The position numbers and the translations under genes are program-made. The notes under the pieces were generated by a model. That model saw nothing but the letters and a program-made list of their open reading frames with translations, ran no database searches and was not told where the DNA came from. A stretch of 64,000 bases of DNA from Streptomyces sp. A1136. GTDB taxonomy: Bacteria > Actinomycetota > Actinomycetes > Streptomycetales > Streptomycetaceae. Positions within the stretch are counted from its first letter, which is position 1; every line of letters starts with the position of its first letter. The DNA lies in NCBI RefSeq assembly GCF_004795055.1, contig NZ_SSBJ01000022.1, positions 62,001 to 126,000 on the forward strand. Direction: 5' to 3'. Positions 50,034 to 59,445 of the stretch are shown here, in pieces.

Positions 50034-51332
50034 GTGGACCGCTGCGTCGTCCTGGTGGACGCCGGCTATCTGCTGGGCGCCGCCGCCAGCCTTCTCGCGG
50101 GGGAGCCGTCCCGTTCCCGCATCACCGTCGACCACGCCGCCCTCATCCAGGGCCTGCGCGAACGCGCCGAGGCCGACACCCAGCAGCCGCTGCTGCGGAT
50201 CTACTGGTTCGACGGCGCCCCCGACCGGGTCCCCCAACCCGAGCACCGGCGGCTGCGCGTGATGCCCCGGGTCACCGTCCGCCTCGGCGCCCTGACCCGA
50301 AGCGACGGCCGCTGGGCACAGAAGGGCGTCGACGCGGCCATGCACGCCGAACTCACCGAGCTGGCCCGCAACCGGGCCTGCTCGGACGTCGTCCTGGTGA
50401 CCGGCGACGGCGACCTGCTGCCCGGACTGATGTCCGCCAAGGAACACGGGGTCGCCGTCCACCTGTGGGCCGTCCAGGCGGCCGACGGGGACTACAACCA
50501 GTCCGAGGACCTCGTCGCCGAAGCCGACGAACGCCGCGTGCTGGACCGGGCGTGGATCACCCGGGCCGTCCGCGCCAAGGACCTCACCGGCCTGTGCTCC
50601 CCGGCGCCCGCGCCGCGCCCGGAGATCGCCGCCATCCTCTCCGCCCCGCTGCCCGAGGCGGCGCTCGCCGAAGCCGCCCGCAACGGCGCGCCCGCCGCGC
50701 CCGCCGACACCGCCGAGCGCCCCGCACCCGTACCGGCGCCCGCCGCCGAGAGCGCCGCCGAGGGGGCCAGACCCGTACCCACCCCCAAGGACCTCGCCGC
50801 CCTGCGCGCCCCCGGCGCCGTCGCCGCCCCGCAGAACGCGTCCGGCTCGGCGGCCGGCCCGGCCGGCAGCGCCCTTCGCTGGTCCTCCGACAAGGGATGG
50901 ATCGACCGGGCCGGACCGCTCGGAGAGCCCGCCGAGACCGCCTCCCTGCCCACGCTCGCGCAGCTCACCAGCGCCGAGCAGCGCTGGGCGGACCGGGAGG
51001 AGGACATCACCACCGTCGGCGGCGACCCCTTCGAGGTCGGCCAGGTGTTCGCCCGGCGCTGGATGGAACGACTCCCGGAAACCGTCCACCTGCAGAAACT
51101 CGCCACCATGTACCCGCGCATCCCGCACCGCATCGACGGGGAGCTGCTGCGCTACGCCGCCCGGTTCGGCCTCCTCGCGCACAAGGACGATCAGATCGAC
51201 GAGCACGACCGTTACGCCATCCGCGCCGGCTTCTGGCGCGAGATCGACGTGCGCGCCGCCGCCGAGCACGTCGCGGCCCCGGGCGCCGCCGCATCGGGGG
51301 CGCCGGTGACCCCGGCGGCCGACGAGGGATGA
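50034..51332 (+). CDS. NYN domain (PIN-like) putative RNase
   Basis: A 432-aa protein. GTG 50034 was preferred over GTG 50025 because GAGGG is then 8 bases upstream. The N-terminal NYN domain shows acidic metal-binding residues in VLVDAGYLLG, KGVDAAMHAEL and VTGDGDLLPGL. A ~110-residue Ala/Pro-rich linker leads to a helical C-terminal domain (about 310-410, WADREEDITTVGGDPFEVG...). Probably processes RNA; targets unknown. Not evidently linked to the following transporter. Confidence 0.85.
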   Translation: MDRCVVLVDAGYLLGAAASLLAGEPSRSRITVDHAALIQGLRERAEADTQQPLLRIYWFDGAPDRVPQPEHRRLRVMPRVTVRLGALTRSDGRWAQKGVDAAMHAELTELARNRACSDVVLVTGDGDLLPGLMSAKEHGVAVHLWAVQAADGDYNQSEDLVAEADERRVLDRAWITRAVRAKDLTGLCSPAPAPRPEIAAILSAPLPEAALAEAARNGAPAAPADTAERPAPVPAPAAESAAEGARPVPTPKDLAALRAPGAVAAPQNASGSAAGPAGSALRWSSDKGWIDRAGPLGEPAETASLPTLAQLTSAEQRWADREEDITTVGGDPFEVGQVFARRWMERLPETVHLQKLATMYPRIPHRIDGELLRYAARFGLLAHKDDQIDEHDRYAIRAGFWREIDVRAAAEHVAAPGAAASGAPVTPAADEG

Positions 51333-51340
51333 AAGCCGCG

Positions 51341-51346
51341 TAGGCT
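51341..51346 (+). promoter_or_regulatory. Likely -10 for a leaderless ABC transporter transcript
   Basis: TAGGCT ends 8 bases before the GTG at 51355 and no Shine-Dalgarno site is present between. The same hexamer and spacing recur on the other strand before the TIGR03085-type gene. Confidence 0.4.
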
Positions 51347-51354
51347 GCTCCCTC

Positions 51355-52410
51355 GTGAGCACGGGCACAGCAGGCGCGAAACAGGACACGGCACCGGCCG
51401 CGGCTGTGACCTCCGAGGCGGGTGCCCGCGACGTCGTCTGCGCGGTGCGCGACCTCGTCAAGACCTACCCGGCCGTGCGCGGCCGGCGCGGGGCCCCCGC
51501 CCTGCCCGAGACCCGCGCCAACGACGGGATCTGCCTGGACATCCGGCGCGGCGAGATCTTCGGGCTGCTCGGCCCCAACGGCGCCGGCAAGTCCACCCTC
51601 GTACGACAGCTCACCGGCCTGATGCGGCCCGACGCCGGAAGCGTGTCGCTGCTCGGTCACGACCTCGTACGCCACCCCGAGCGGGCCTCGCGGCTCCTGG
51701 CGTACCTGGGGCAGGAGTCCACGGCCCTGGACGAGCTCACCGTGGCGCTCGCCGCCGAGACCACCGGCCGGCTGCGCGGGCTCGACGCCCGTGCGGCGCG
51801 CGCCGCACGGGACTCGGTACTGGAGGAGCTGGGTCTTACCGCGCTCGCCGGTCGTCCCCTGAAGAAGCTCTCCGGCGGCCAGCGGCGCCTGGCCTGCTTC
51901 GCCGCCGCGCTGGTCGGCGAGCGGCCCGTCCTGGTCCTCGACGAACCCACCACCGGAATGGACCCGGTCGCCCGGCGCGCCGTGTGGAGCGCCGTCGACC
52001 GGCGTCGCGCCCGCCAGGGAGCCACCGTCCTGTTGGTCACGCACAACGTCATCGAGGCCGAGACCGTACTCGACCGGGTCGCCGTCATCGACCACGGCAA
52101 GGTCATCGCCTGCGACACTCCCGCCGGCCTCAAGACGACGGTGTCCGGCGAGGTCCGGTTGGAGCTGGTGTGGCGGACCGCCGCGCCGCTGGAGGTGCCG
52201 GAGGTCGCGGAGCTGGCCCCCGCCGCCGCCGTGTCCGGGCGGCGATGGGTGCTGCGGCTCAGCCCCGACCGGGCGCGCGCCGCCGTGGCCGCCGTGACCG
52301 GCGGGCCGGCCTTCGCCGCCCTCGACGACTTCACCCTGGCCACGCCGAGCCTGGAGGACGTCTACCTGGCCCTCGGAGGCCGTGCCTCGAAGGGGCTGGT
52401 GAAGTCGTGA
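51355..52410 (+). CDS. ABC transporter ATP-binding protein
   Basis: A 351-aa nucleotide-binding subunit with intact motifs: Walker A GPNGAGKST, signature LSGGQ, Walker B VLVLDEPTTGMDP and switch His in LLVTHN. A ~90-residue C-terminal extension resembles those of drug-export (DrrA-like) ATPases. Coupled to the membrane subunit by GTGA. Export of a drug, lipid or polysaccharide is likely; substrate unknown. Confidence 0.93.
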   Translation: MSTGTAGAKQDTAPAAAVTSEAGARDVVCAVRDLVKTYPAVRGRRGAPALPETRANDGICLDIRRGEIFGLLGPNGAGKSTLVRQLTGLMRPDAGSVSLLGHDLVRHPERASRLLAYLGQESTALDELTVALAAETTGRLRGLDARAARAARDSVLEELGLTALAGRPLKKLSGGQRRLACFAAALVGERPVLVLDEPTTGMDPVARRAVWSAVDRRRARQGATVLLVTHNVIEAETVLDRVAVIDHGKVIACDTPAGLKTTVSGEVRLELVWRTAAPLEVPEVAELAPAAAVSGRRWVLRLSPDRARAAVAAVTGGPAFAALDDFTLATPSLEDVYLALGGRASKGLVKS

Positions 52411-53231
52411 CCACCGTCACCGCCGTTGGCGCGGGTGCGCCGGCCGCCGGGACCCACGCCTCCGGGACGTCCGCGCCCGGACCGCTGGCACCCCGGGCAC
52501 GGTTCTTCCCGGCGCTCGCCGCCGTCTACCGGGCGCAGTTGTCCCGGGCGCGGGTGGCGCGCATCCCGCTGCTGTTCGTCGCCACCTTCCAGTCCGTCGG
52601 GATCATGATCCTGATGCGGGGGGTGGTGGACGGGGGCTCGGAGGCACGGGCCGTCGTCGCCGGATCGTCCGTGCTGGTCGTGGCCTTCGTCGCGCTGAAC
52701 CTGCTCGCCCAGTACTTCGGCCAGCTACGGGCCGGCGGAGGACTCGACCACTACGCCACCCTGCCCGTGCCGCCCGCCTCCGTCGTGCTCGGCGCGGCCG
52801 CCGCCTACGCGTCCTTCACCGTGCCGGGAACGCTGGTCACGGCGGGATTCGGGTGCGTGCTGTTCGGGCTGCCGATGGGCGGGCTGTGGATCCTCGCGGC
52901 GGTGGTACCGCTGGCGGGGGCGGCGCTGGCCGGGCTCGGCGCGGCGCTCGGGCTGCTGGCGCCCCGGCAGGAACTGGCCACACTGGCCGGCCAGCTCGGC
53001 ATGTCGGCCGCGCTGCTGCTGGGCGTGCTGCCGCCGGAGCGGATGCCGGACGTGATCGTGTGGACGCGCGACCTGCTGCCCTCGACGTACGGGGTGGAGG
53101 CCTTCGCCCGTACGTTCGCGCCCGACCCCGACTGGGCGGCGGTCCTGTTCGACCTGGGCGTCTGCGCGGCGGTCGGCGTGCTGTCCCTGGCCGTCGCCAC
53201 CTGGGCCTACCGTCGGGCGGCGGTCCGCTGA
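52407..53231 (+). CDS. ABC-2 type transporter permease
   Basis: A 274-aa membrane protein with six predicted spans and the ABC-2 signature region near the C-terminus (LPPERMPDVIVWTRDLLPSTYGVEAF). GTG overlaps the ATPase stop, so stoichiometric production is likely. Together they form a DrrAB-like exporter. Confidence 0.92.
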   Translation: MTTVTAVGAGAPAAGTHASGTSAPGPLAPRARFFPALAAVYRAQLSRARVARIPLLFVATFQSVGIMILMRGVVDGGSEARAVVAGSSVLVVAFVALNLLAQYFGQLRAGGGLDHYATLPVPPASVVLGAAAAYASFTVPGTLVTAGFGCVLFGLPMGGLWILAAVVPLAGAALAGLGAALGLLAPRQELATLAGQLGMSAALLLGVLPPERMPDVIVWTRDLLPSTYGVEAFARTFAPDPDWAAVLFDLGVCAAVGVLSLAVATWAYRRAAVR

Positions 53232-53265
53232 CATCGGCGGGCCGGGGACCTGGCACGATGTGCGG

Positions 53266-53856
53266 GTGACCGAAGCCGTGACCCCGCCGCCCCCGTCCCC
53301 ACTGCCCTTCGACCAGGACGCGCCGCCGCGTGAGAAGACCACGCCGGGCGATGTCCGGGACGGAGCCGCCGTCGCCCTGGTGGTGGCGGTGGCCGGCGTG
53401 CTGCTCGGGGTGCTGTGGGCGTGGCTCGCGCCGAAGGTCCAGTACGTCTCCAACGGGGAGGCCGTGTTCCTGCGGAACTCCGAGAACGAGGCGCGGATCG
53501 GCGCCGACGGGACGTTCCTGCTGCTCGCGGCGGCCTTCGGGCTGCTGAGCGCCGTCGCGGTCTTCCTGTGGCGGCGCCGGGGCGGGGTGCCCCTGGTGAT
53601 CGGGCTCGGGGTGGGATCGGTGTTCGCGGCCCTGGTCGGCTGGCGGCTGGGCCTGTGGCTGGGCCCGTCCTCCGATCTCCCGGCGGCGGCCGCGAAGGCG
53701 GGCAAGGGCGTGCCGTTCGACGCCCCGCTGCAACTGCTGGCGCACGGCGCGCTCCTGGCCTGGCCGCTGGTGGCGCTCGCCGCGCACCTGGCCCTGACGG
53801 CCGTCTTCACCACCCCGCCCCCCGCCTGGCCCTCGGAACCCGGTCCCGACGCCTGA
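53266..53856 (+). CDS. Four-span membrane protein (possibly DUF2567)
   Basis: A 196-aa protein with a Pro-rich cytoplasmic N-terminus and four membrane spans (about 37-57, 85-103, 110-130, 165-185). Between spans 1 and 2 lies an extracytoplasmic loop, KVQYVSNGEAVFLRNSENEARIGADG. It resembles actinobacterial DUF2567-type proteins, though this is from memory. GTG 53266 may be leaderless, with CACGAT six bases upstream; GTG 53260 is an alternative. It follows the ABC transporter by 34 bp. Confidence 0.75.
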   Translation: MTEAVTPPPPSPLPFDQDAPPREKTTPGDVRDGAAVALVVAVAGVLLGVLWAWLAPKVQYVSNGEAVFLRNSENEARIGADGTFLLLAAAFGLLSAVAVFLWRRRGGVPLVIGLGVGSVFAALVGWRLGLWLGPSSDLPAAAAKAGKGVPFDAPLQLLAHGALLAWPLVALAAHLALTAVFTTPPPAWPSEPGPDA

Positions 53857-53990
53857 GCGGCCCTGCCCTCCCTGCCCGCCCGACGCCCGACCCGCCTCGG
53901 CCCGCCGAGCCCGTGGCTCCGGCCCGCCGGTGTCGGGCCCCGGGGTGCCCGGCGCGCCCGGCGCCGCACGCACCCCCCCGGCGTCGCGGG

Positions 53991-54488
53991 CTAGCGCGCG
54001 ATCGACGCCACCGTGGCCGACGTCAGCGCCGTCAGCGTGGCCGGAGCCAGCTCGACCTCCAACCCCCGCCGCCCGGCCGACACACAGATCGTGCGGTGCC
54101 GCGCCGCCGACGCGTCCACCACCGTCCGCAGCACCCGCCGCTGCCCCAGCGGCGAGATGCCCCCCAGCACGTACCCCGTGGTCCGCTGCGCCAGCGCCGG
54201 GTCCGCCATCGCCGCCCGCTTCCCGCCCACCGCACCGGCCAGCGCCTTGAGGTCGAGCGAGCCCGAGACGGGGACCACCGCCACCGTCAGCACGCCGTCC
54301 ACGTCCGCCACCAGGGTCTTGAACACCTGCTCGGGGGCGACGCCCATCTTCTGCGCCGCCTCCTCGCCGTACGAGGGGTGCGACGGGTCGTGCTCGTAGG
54401 CGTGCGTGGTGAACTCGGCGCCGGCGGCCGTCAGGGCGGCGATCGCGGGGGTCGCCGCCCCGGCGGCCCCCGCCTTCTTCCTCGCCAT
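53991..54488 (-). CDS. YbaK/EbsC-type Cys-tRNA(Pro) deacylase
   Basis: A 165-aa trans-editing protein that removes Cys from tRNA-Pro. The YEHDP opening, the FKTLVADVDG strand with the conserved Lys, and YVLGGISPLGQRR are characteristic of YbaK rather than ProXp-ala. Its ATG shares one base with the upstream stop (TGATG), so it is coupled to the LON-domain gene. Confidence 0.93.
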   Translation of the reverse strand: MARKKAGAAGAATPAIAALTAAGAEFTTHAYEHDPSHPSYGEEAAQKMGVAPEQVFKTLVADVDGVLTVAVVPVSGSLDLKALAGAVGGKRAAMADPALAQRTTGYVLGGISPLGQRRVLRTVVDASAARHRTICVSAGRRGLEVELAPATLTALTSATVASIAR

Positions 54489-55228
54489 CAGTTCGGGCTC
54501 GTCGGCGCGCGCGTCAGGTCCACCGCCGGCAGCGACGGCAGGTGACGGATCACGGCCGTCTCCGCGCGCAGCAGTTCCAGTTCCTCGGCCAGGCGGGTCG
54601 CCGTGTCGGGGGCCTGGAGCAGGCGCTGCTTGGACGGGATGTCCAGTACGGCCGCCGCCGCCACCAGGTACGAGACCACCGACGGCTCGTCGGGGAGTTC
54701 GGGCGCCGCCGCCAGGGACCGCTCCCGCGCTCCGGCCAACCGCTTCTGGTAGGTGCGAAAGGCCCGCAGCACGCCCTCGGCCAACGCTCCCGCGCCCTCG
54801 CCCGCGTCCTCCGCCAGCTCCTCCAGTTCGGCGACCAGGTACGGCCCCGAGGCGTCGACGGACAGCAGGCGCACCCGGGCGGTGCCGGTGGCCAGCACCT
54901 CGAAGCTGCCGTCCTCCCGCTCCCGGATCGTCGCGGCGTCGGCGACGCAGCCCACCCGGTGGAAGGCCTGGATCGGGTCCGCGCCGAAGCCCGCCGCCGG
55001 CCCGCGCTCCGGCAGGGTTGTCTGGTCCGGCAGGCCCGGCGCGGTCGGCGCGACCTCCCAGCCGTCGCGGATCGCGACGACCGCGAAACGGCGCGGCTCG
55101 TCCTCGCCCGTCTTCAGCAGTTCGCGCATCATGGCGCGATAACGCTCCTCGAAGATGTTCAGCGGCAGCACGAGGCCGGGGAACAGCACCGAGTTCAGCG
55201 GGAAGAGGGGCAGGCGAACGGTGGTCAC
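54488..55228 (-). CDS. LON substrate-binding domain protein
   Basis: A 246-aa protein matching the N-terminal domain of Lon (LPLFPLNSVLFPGLVLPLNIFEERYR) without ATPase or protease parts. Stand-alone LON domains are common in actinobacteria; a substrate-adaptor role is guessed. GTG 55228 lacks a Shine-Dalgarno site; TACCCT lies seven bases upstream, fitting a leaderless transcript. First gene of the pair with the YbaK-type deacylase. Confidence 0.9.
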   Translation of the reverse strand: MTTVRLPLFPLNSVLFPGLVLPLNIFEERYRAMMRELLKTGEDEPRRFAVVAIRDGWEVAPTAPGLPDQTTLPERGPAAGFGADPIQAFHRVGCVADAATIREREDGSFEVLATGTARVRLLSVDASGPYLVAELEELAEDAGEGAGALAEGVLRAFRTYQKRLAGARERSLAAAPELPDEPSVVSYLVAAAAVLDIPSKQRLLQAPDTATRLAEELELLRAETAVIRHLPSLPAVDLTRAPTSPN

Positions 55229-55262
55229 GAGGCACAGGGTAGTGGCCGGGGGCCCGCGGCCG

Positions 55263-56861
55263 TCACCCCCGCCTCAACAGCCGGGAGGCGCCCGCCGCCA
55301 CCGTCGTGGCCAGTATCCACCCCAGCACCACGAGGGCTGACGCGCACCACTGCCAGGCTCCGCCCGGCTTCCACTGCCCCTTGTGCCCCAGATCGATCAC
55401 CGGCAACAGCAGGTCGAGGGCGTACAGGGCGGCGCTCCACTGCGGGTGTTCGTCCTCCTTGATCGGTGGCGGCGGGTGCTGCGAGAACAGCAGGGTGCCC
55501 GCCGCCCACAGGACCGCCATCCACAGCGCCGCCCGGCCCGGCCGGTAGCCGTACACCACCGTCCAGTCCTGGAGGTAGCCCCAGGCCTTGGCCGCGGGCG
55601 GCAGGGTCGCGCGTCGCCGTCGCTGCTTGGCCAGCAGCACCTCCCGGGCGTCGGAGTCCTCCCCGCCGGCCCGCAGTACCGCCGCCAGCCGCTCGTACGG
55701 CTCCGGCGAGTACTCCACCGTCGCCGTCTCCACCCAGGCCAGCCGGCGCGGCAGCGGGAAGTGTCCGCGCGGGGCGAGGATCTCGTACGAGAAGCCCTCC
55801 ATCGCCAGCCGACCCGGGCCCGGCCAGCTGGTGGAAAGGTCGACCAGCTTGATCACCTTCGCCCCCGACAGCACGACCCGGCCCTGCTCGGGCTGCGCGC
55901 CCACGAAGCGCAGCTCCGGCGTGCTGATCCGCCGCAGCGAGAGCTCCTGGTCCGGGGCGAGCCGGAACCGGGCCCCGTAGAAGTCGATCGCGTCGCCGAA
56001 GCGGCCGTCGTCCAGTCGTATCCCGCCCTGGCACTCGAACGCCTGCGAGGCCTGGCCCGGCACGGGGGTCCGACCGATCCCGTACGGGGGAGTGCCGACC
56101 CCCGAATCGCCCGGGGCGGAGTACAGCGCGATCGAGGTCAGGTACAGGGTCCGCTCGACGGTCAACTGCGGCGCGTTCAACGCCCGCCGCCCGCCCGGAT
56201 TGCGCAGCCGCGCCCCGCGCAGGTTCATCGACACTCCGACCTTCGCGCCGCGCAGGCTGACCTCCCCGTAGGTCTCCAGCAGGTCGCCCTGGAAGTCCTG
56301 GGCCACGGACATGCCGTCGGCGGTGATCGCCCGGCCCTTGTTGTCGGGCCGGACCACGGCGCGGCTGATCAGCAGGTCGGTGCCGATCTGGGCATCGGTC
56401 AGCCGGATGCCGCGCGCCACCCGGGAACCGAGCAGGTGCAGGTCCCCCTCGGTGTGCAGCCGGGCCGCCTCCAGACGGGGGATCGCGCAGTTCACCAGGC
56501 GCAGGGTGCACACGCGGGTCTCGGACAGGCGGATCTCGCTGTCGAAGCGACACGCCTGGAACTCGACGTACGGCTCGACCCTGCCCCCGGACAGTTCCAG
56601 CCGCCCCAGGACGCGGACTCCGCGCAGTTTCAACGCCACCACCCGACCCGGCACCGGGGGCGGACCGTGAAGCAGCAGCAGCGCCACCACCTCGGCGCGG
56701 ACACTGCGCTCCGGGCCCCACGGACGGCCGGCGTGCGGGTCGTCCCGGTCCGCGGCACCGGCACTGAGATCACAGGTGCGGCCGGTGCGGTACGCCTCCC
56801 ACATCCGGCGCTCGGCGCCGGTGAGATCCACCGGTTCCGTCTCCGCGCGCATCTCCGTCAT
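55263..56861 (-). CDS. Membrane protein with solenoid-like repeat body
   Basis: A 532-aa protein. Residues ~80-360 show irregular strand-turn repeats (for example LRGVRVLGRLELSGG, SLRGAKVGVSMNLRGARL) suggestive of a right-handed beta-solenoid or pentapeptide-like stack. Two to three membrane spans lie near the C-terminus (AALWMAVLWAAGTLLF, ASALVVLGWILATTVAA). Streptomyces annotations often call it membrane-associated oxidoreductase, but no redox motif is visible. ATG 56861. Function unknown. Confidence 0.75.
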   Translation of the reverse strand: MTEMRAETEPVDLTGAERRMWEAYRTGRTCDLSAGAADRDDPHAGRPWGPERSVRAEVVALLLLHGPPPVPGRVVALKLRGVRVLGRLELSGGRVEPYVEFQACRFDSEIRLSETRVCTLRLVNCAIPRLEAARLHTEGDLHLLGSRVARGIRLTDAQIGTDLLISRAVVRPDNKGRAITADGMSVAQDFQGDLLETYGEVSLRGAKVGVSMNLRGARLRNPGGRRALNAPQLTVERTLYLTSIALYSAPGDSGVGTPPYGIGRTPVPGQASQAFECQGGIRLDDGRFGDAIDFYGARFRLAPDQELSLRRISTPELRFVGAQPEQGRVVLSGAKVIKLVDLSTSWPGPGRLAMEGFSYEILAPRGHFPLPRRLAWVETATVEYSPEPYERLAAVLRAGGEDSDAREVLLAKQRRRRATLPPAAKAWGYLQDWTVVYGYRPGRAALWMAVLWAAGTLLFSQHPPPPIKEDEHPQWSAALYALDLLLPVIDLGHKGQWKPGGAWQWCASALVVLGWILATTVAAGASRLLRRG

Positions 56862-56943
56862 GGCGGCCCCCGTCCGCGGTCACCCACGCGGCAGTCACAT
56901 AGGTGTAGGGGAACGCTAAGCGCCGGCTGTGACATCCGGGGCG

Positions 56944-56962
56944 TGTATCAGCCAGTGATACA
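56944..56962. promoter_or_regulatory. TGTATCA-N5-TGATACA palindrome upstream of hisD
   Basis: A perfect 7-5-7 inverted repeat lies 39 bp before the hisD start and just upstream of a likely -10 (GAGAAT, 56990-56995, six bases before the GTG). It has the size of a dimeric repressor site and may control the his operon. The binding protein is unknown. Confidence 0.6.
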
Positions 56963-57001
56963 GGCGGACGGTGGCGGGAGTCGGTCTGAGAGAATTGGGA
57001 T

Positions 57002-58324
57002 GTGATCTCTCGTATCGACCTGCGCGGTGACCTCCTCCCCGAGGGTGGCGCCCTGCGCGATCTGCTGCCCCGTGCCGAGTTCGACGTGGAAGCCGCCCTG
57101 GAGAAGGTGCGGCCCATCTGCGAGGACGTGCATCATCGTGGCACGGCGGCGCTGATCGAGTACGCGCGGAAGTTCGACGGGGTCGAGCTGTCGCAGGTCC
57201 GGGTGCCGGCGCAGGCCATCGCGGCCGCCCTGGAGCAACTGGATCCGGCCGTCCGCGCCGCCCTGGAGGAGTCGATCCGGCGTGCCCGGATCGTGCACCG
57301 GGGCCAGCGCCGCAGCGAGCACACCACACAGGTGGTTCCCGGCGGCACCGTGACCGAGAAGTGGGTGCCCGTCGAGCGGGTGGGCCTGTACGCGCCGGGC
57401 GGCCGCTCGGTGTACCCGTCCTCCGTGGTGATGAACGTCGTACCCGCCCAGGAGGCCGGGGTCGAGTCGATCGCGCTCGCCTCCCCGCCGCAGGTCGAGT
57501 TCGACGGGCTGCCGCACCCCACGATCCTCGCCGCCTGCGCCCTGCTGGGCGTCGACGAGGTGTACGCGGCCGGCGGCGCCCAGGCCGTCGCGATGTTCGC
57601 CTACGGCACCGAGGAGTGCGCGCCCGCGAACATGGTGACCGGCCCCGGCAACATCTGGGTCGCGGCGGCCAAGCGCTACTTCACCGGCAAGATCGGCATC
57701 GACACCGAGGCCGGCCCGACCGAGATCGCGGTCCTCGCGGACTCCACGGCCGACCCCGTGCACGTCGCCGCCGACCTCATCAGCCAGGCCGAGCACGACC
57801 CGCTGGCCGCCGCCGTCCTGGTCACGGACTGCGAGGAGCTCGCGGCGGCCGTCGAGAAGGAGCTGGAACCGCAGGTCGCGGCCACCAAGCACATCGAGGA
57901 CCGGATCAAGCCCGCCCTCGCGGGCAAGCAGTCGGCGATCGTGCTGGTCGACAGCCTGGAGGACGGTCTCCGGGTCGTCGACGCGTACGGCGCCGAGCAC
58001 CTGGAGATCCAGAGCGCCGACGCCCCGGCCTGGGCGGCCCGCGTGCGCAACGCCGGCGCGATCTTCGTCGGCCCCTGGGCGCCGGTCTCGCTCGGCGACT
58101 ACTGCGCCGGGTCCAACCACGTCCTGCCCACCGGGGGCTGCGCCTGCCACTCCTCCGGCCTGTCCGTGCAGTCCTTCCTGCGCGGCATCCACATCGTCGA
58201 CTACACGCGCGACGCCCTCGCCGAGGTCGCCCACCACGTGGTGACGCTGGCCGAGGCGGAGGACCTGCCCGCGCACGGCGCCGCCCTGAAGGCACGCTTC
58301 GGATGGAAGGTACCCACCCAGTGA
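57002..58324 (+). CDS. hisD: Histidinol dehydrogenase HisD
   Basis: A 440-aa zinc enzyme for the last two steps of histidine synthesis (histidinol to histidine, two NAD reductions). The VGLYAPGG substrate loop, GPGNIWVAAAKR and the QAEHDP zinc-ligand pair are present. GTG 57002 may be leaderless. First gene of the his operon; coupled to hisC by GTGA. Confidence 0.97.
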   Translation: MISRIDLRGDLLPEGGALRDLLPRAEFDVEAALEKVRPICEDVHHRGTAALIEYARKFDGVELSQVRVPAQAIAAALEQLDPAVRAALEESIRRARIVHRGQRRSEHTTQVVPGGTVTEKWVPVERVGLYAPGGRSVYPSSVVMNVVPAQEAGVESIALASPPQVEFDGLPHPTILAACALLGVDEVYAAGGAQAVAMFAYGTEECAPANMVTGPGNIWVAAAKRYFTGKIGIDTEAGPTEIAVLADSTADPVHVAADLISQAEHDPLAAAVLVTDCEELAAAVEKELEPQVAATKHIEDRIKPALAGKQSAIVLVDSLEDGLRVVDAYGAEHLEIQSADAPAWAARVRNAGAIFVGPWAPVSLGDYCAGSNHVLPTGGCACHSSGLSVQSFLRGIHIVDYTRDALAEVAHHVVTLAEAEDLPAHGAALKARFGWKVPTQ

Positions 58325-59445
58325 CCTTCGGCATCGACGACCTCCCCATCCGCGACGAGCTGCGCGGCAAGTCCCCGTACGGCGCGCCGCAGCTCGACGT
58401 GCCCGTCCAGCTGAACACCAACGAGAACCCGTACGAGCTGCCCGAACCGCTCGTGCGGCGGATCGCCGAGCGCGTCGCCGACGCCGCCCGCACCCTCAAC
58501 CGCTACCCCGACCGGGACGCGGTGGAGCTGCGGACCGAGCTGGCCGCGTACCTGACCCGGACCGGCAGGCACCCGGTGGCGCGGGAGAACGTGTGGGCCG
58601 CCAACGGCTCCAACGAGGTCATCCAGCAGCTGCTGCAGGCCTTCGGCGGCCCCGGCCGCACCGCGATGGGCTTCGAGCCCTCGTACTCGATGCACGCCCT
58701 GATCGCCCGGGGTACCGGCACCGGCTGGATCCCCGGCCCGCGCCGCGAGGACTTCACCATCGACGTGGAGGCCGCGGAACGGGCGATCGCCGAGCACGCG
58801 CCCGACGTCGTGTTCATCACCTCCCCCAACAACCCCACGGGTACCGCGGTCGGGGCCGAGACGGTCCTCGCCCTCTACGAGGCCGCGCAGGCCGCGCGTG
58901 CCGATCGAGGCCGCGCGTCCCTGGTCATCGTGGACGAGGCGTACGTCGAGTTCTCCCACCGGGACTCCCTCCTCCCGCTCATCGAGGGCCGGCCGTGCCT
59001 GGTGGTCTCGCGGACCATGTCCAAGGCCTTCGGCGCCGCCGGACTGCGCCTGGGCTACCTCGCCGCGCACCCCGCGGTGGTCGACGCCGTGCAGCTGGTG
59101 CGCCTGCCGTACCACCTGTCGGCCGTCACCCAGGCGACCGCGCTGGCCGCCCTGGAGCACACCGACACGCTGCTCGGCTACGTGGAGCAGCTCAAGGCCG
59201 AACGGGACCGCCTGGTCACCGAACTGCGGGCCGCCGGCTACGAGGTCACCGAGTCCGACGCGAACTTCATCCAGTTCGGCAGGTTCGAGGACTCCCACAC
59301 CGCCTGGCGGAAGATCCTCGACCAGGGTGTCCTGGTCAGGGACAACGGCGTACCGGGATGGCTGCGGGTCACCGCCGGCACCCCCGCCGAGAACGACGCG
59401 TTCCTGGAAGCGGTTCGCGCACTGAAGAAGGAGCAGCACGCATGA
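58321..59445 (+). CDS. hisC: Histidinol-phosphate aminotransferase HisC
   Basis: A 374-aa class I/II PLP aminotransferase converting imidazole acetol phosphate to histidinol phosphate. It has the LNTNENPYELP substrate segment, the SPNNPTGT motif and PLP Lys235 in SRTMSKAFG. GTG overlaps the hisD stop and the gene ends in an ATGA overlap with hisB. Confidence 0.97.
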   Translation: MTFGIDDLPIRDELRGKSPYGAPQLDVPVQLNTNENPYELPEPLVRRIAERVADAARTLNRYPDRDAVELRTELAAYLTRTGRHPVARENVWAANGSNEVIQQLLQAFGGPGRTAMGFEPSYSMHALIARGTGTGWIPGPRREDFTIDVEAAERAIAEHAPDVVFITSPNNPTGTAVGAETVLALYEAAQAARADRGRASLVIVDEAYVEFSHRDSLLPLIEGRPCLVVSRTMSKAFGAAGLRLGYLAAHPAVVDAVQLVRLPYHLSAVTQATALAALEHTDTLLGYVEQLKAERDRLVTELRAAGYEVTESDANFIQFGRFEDSHTAWRKILDQGVLVRDNGVPGWLRVTAGTPAENDAFLEAVRALKKEQHA

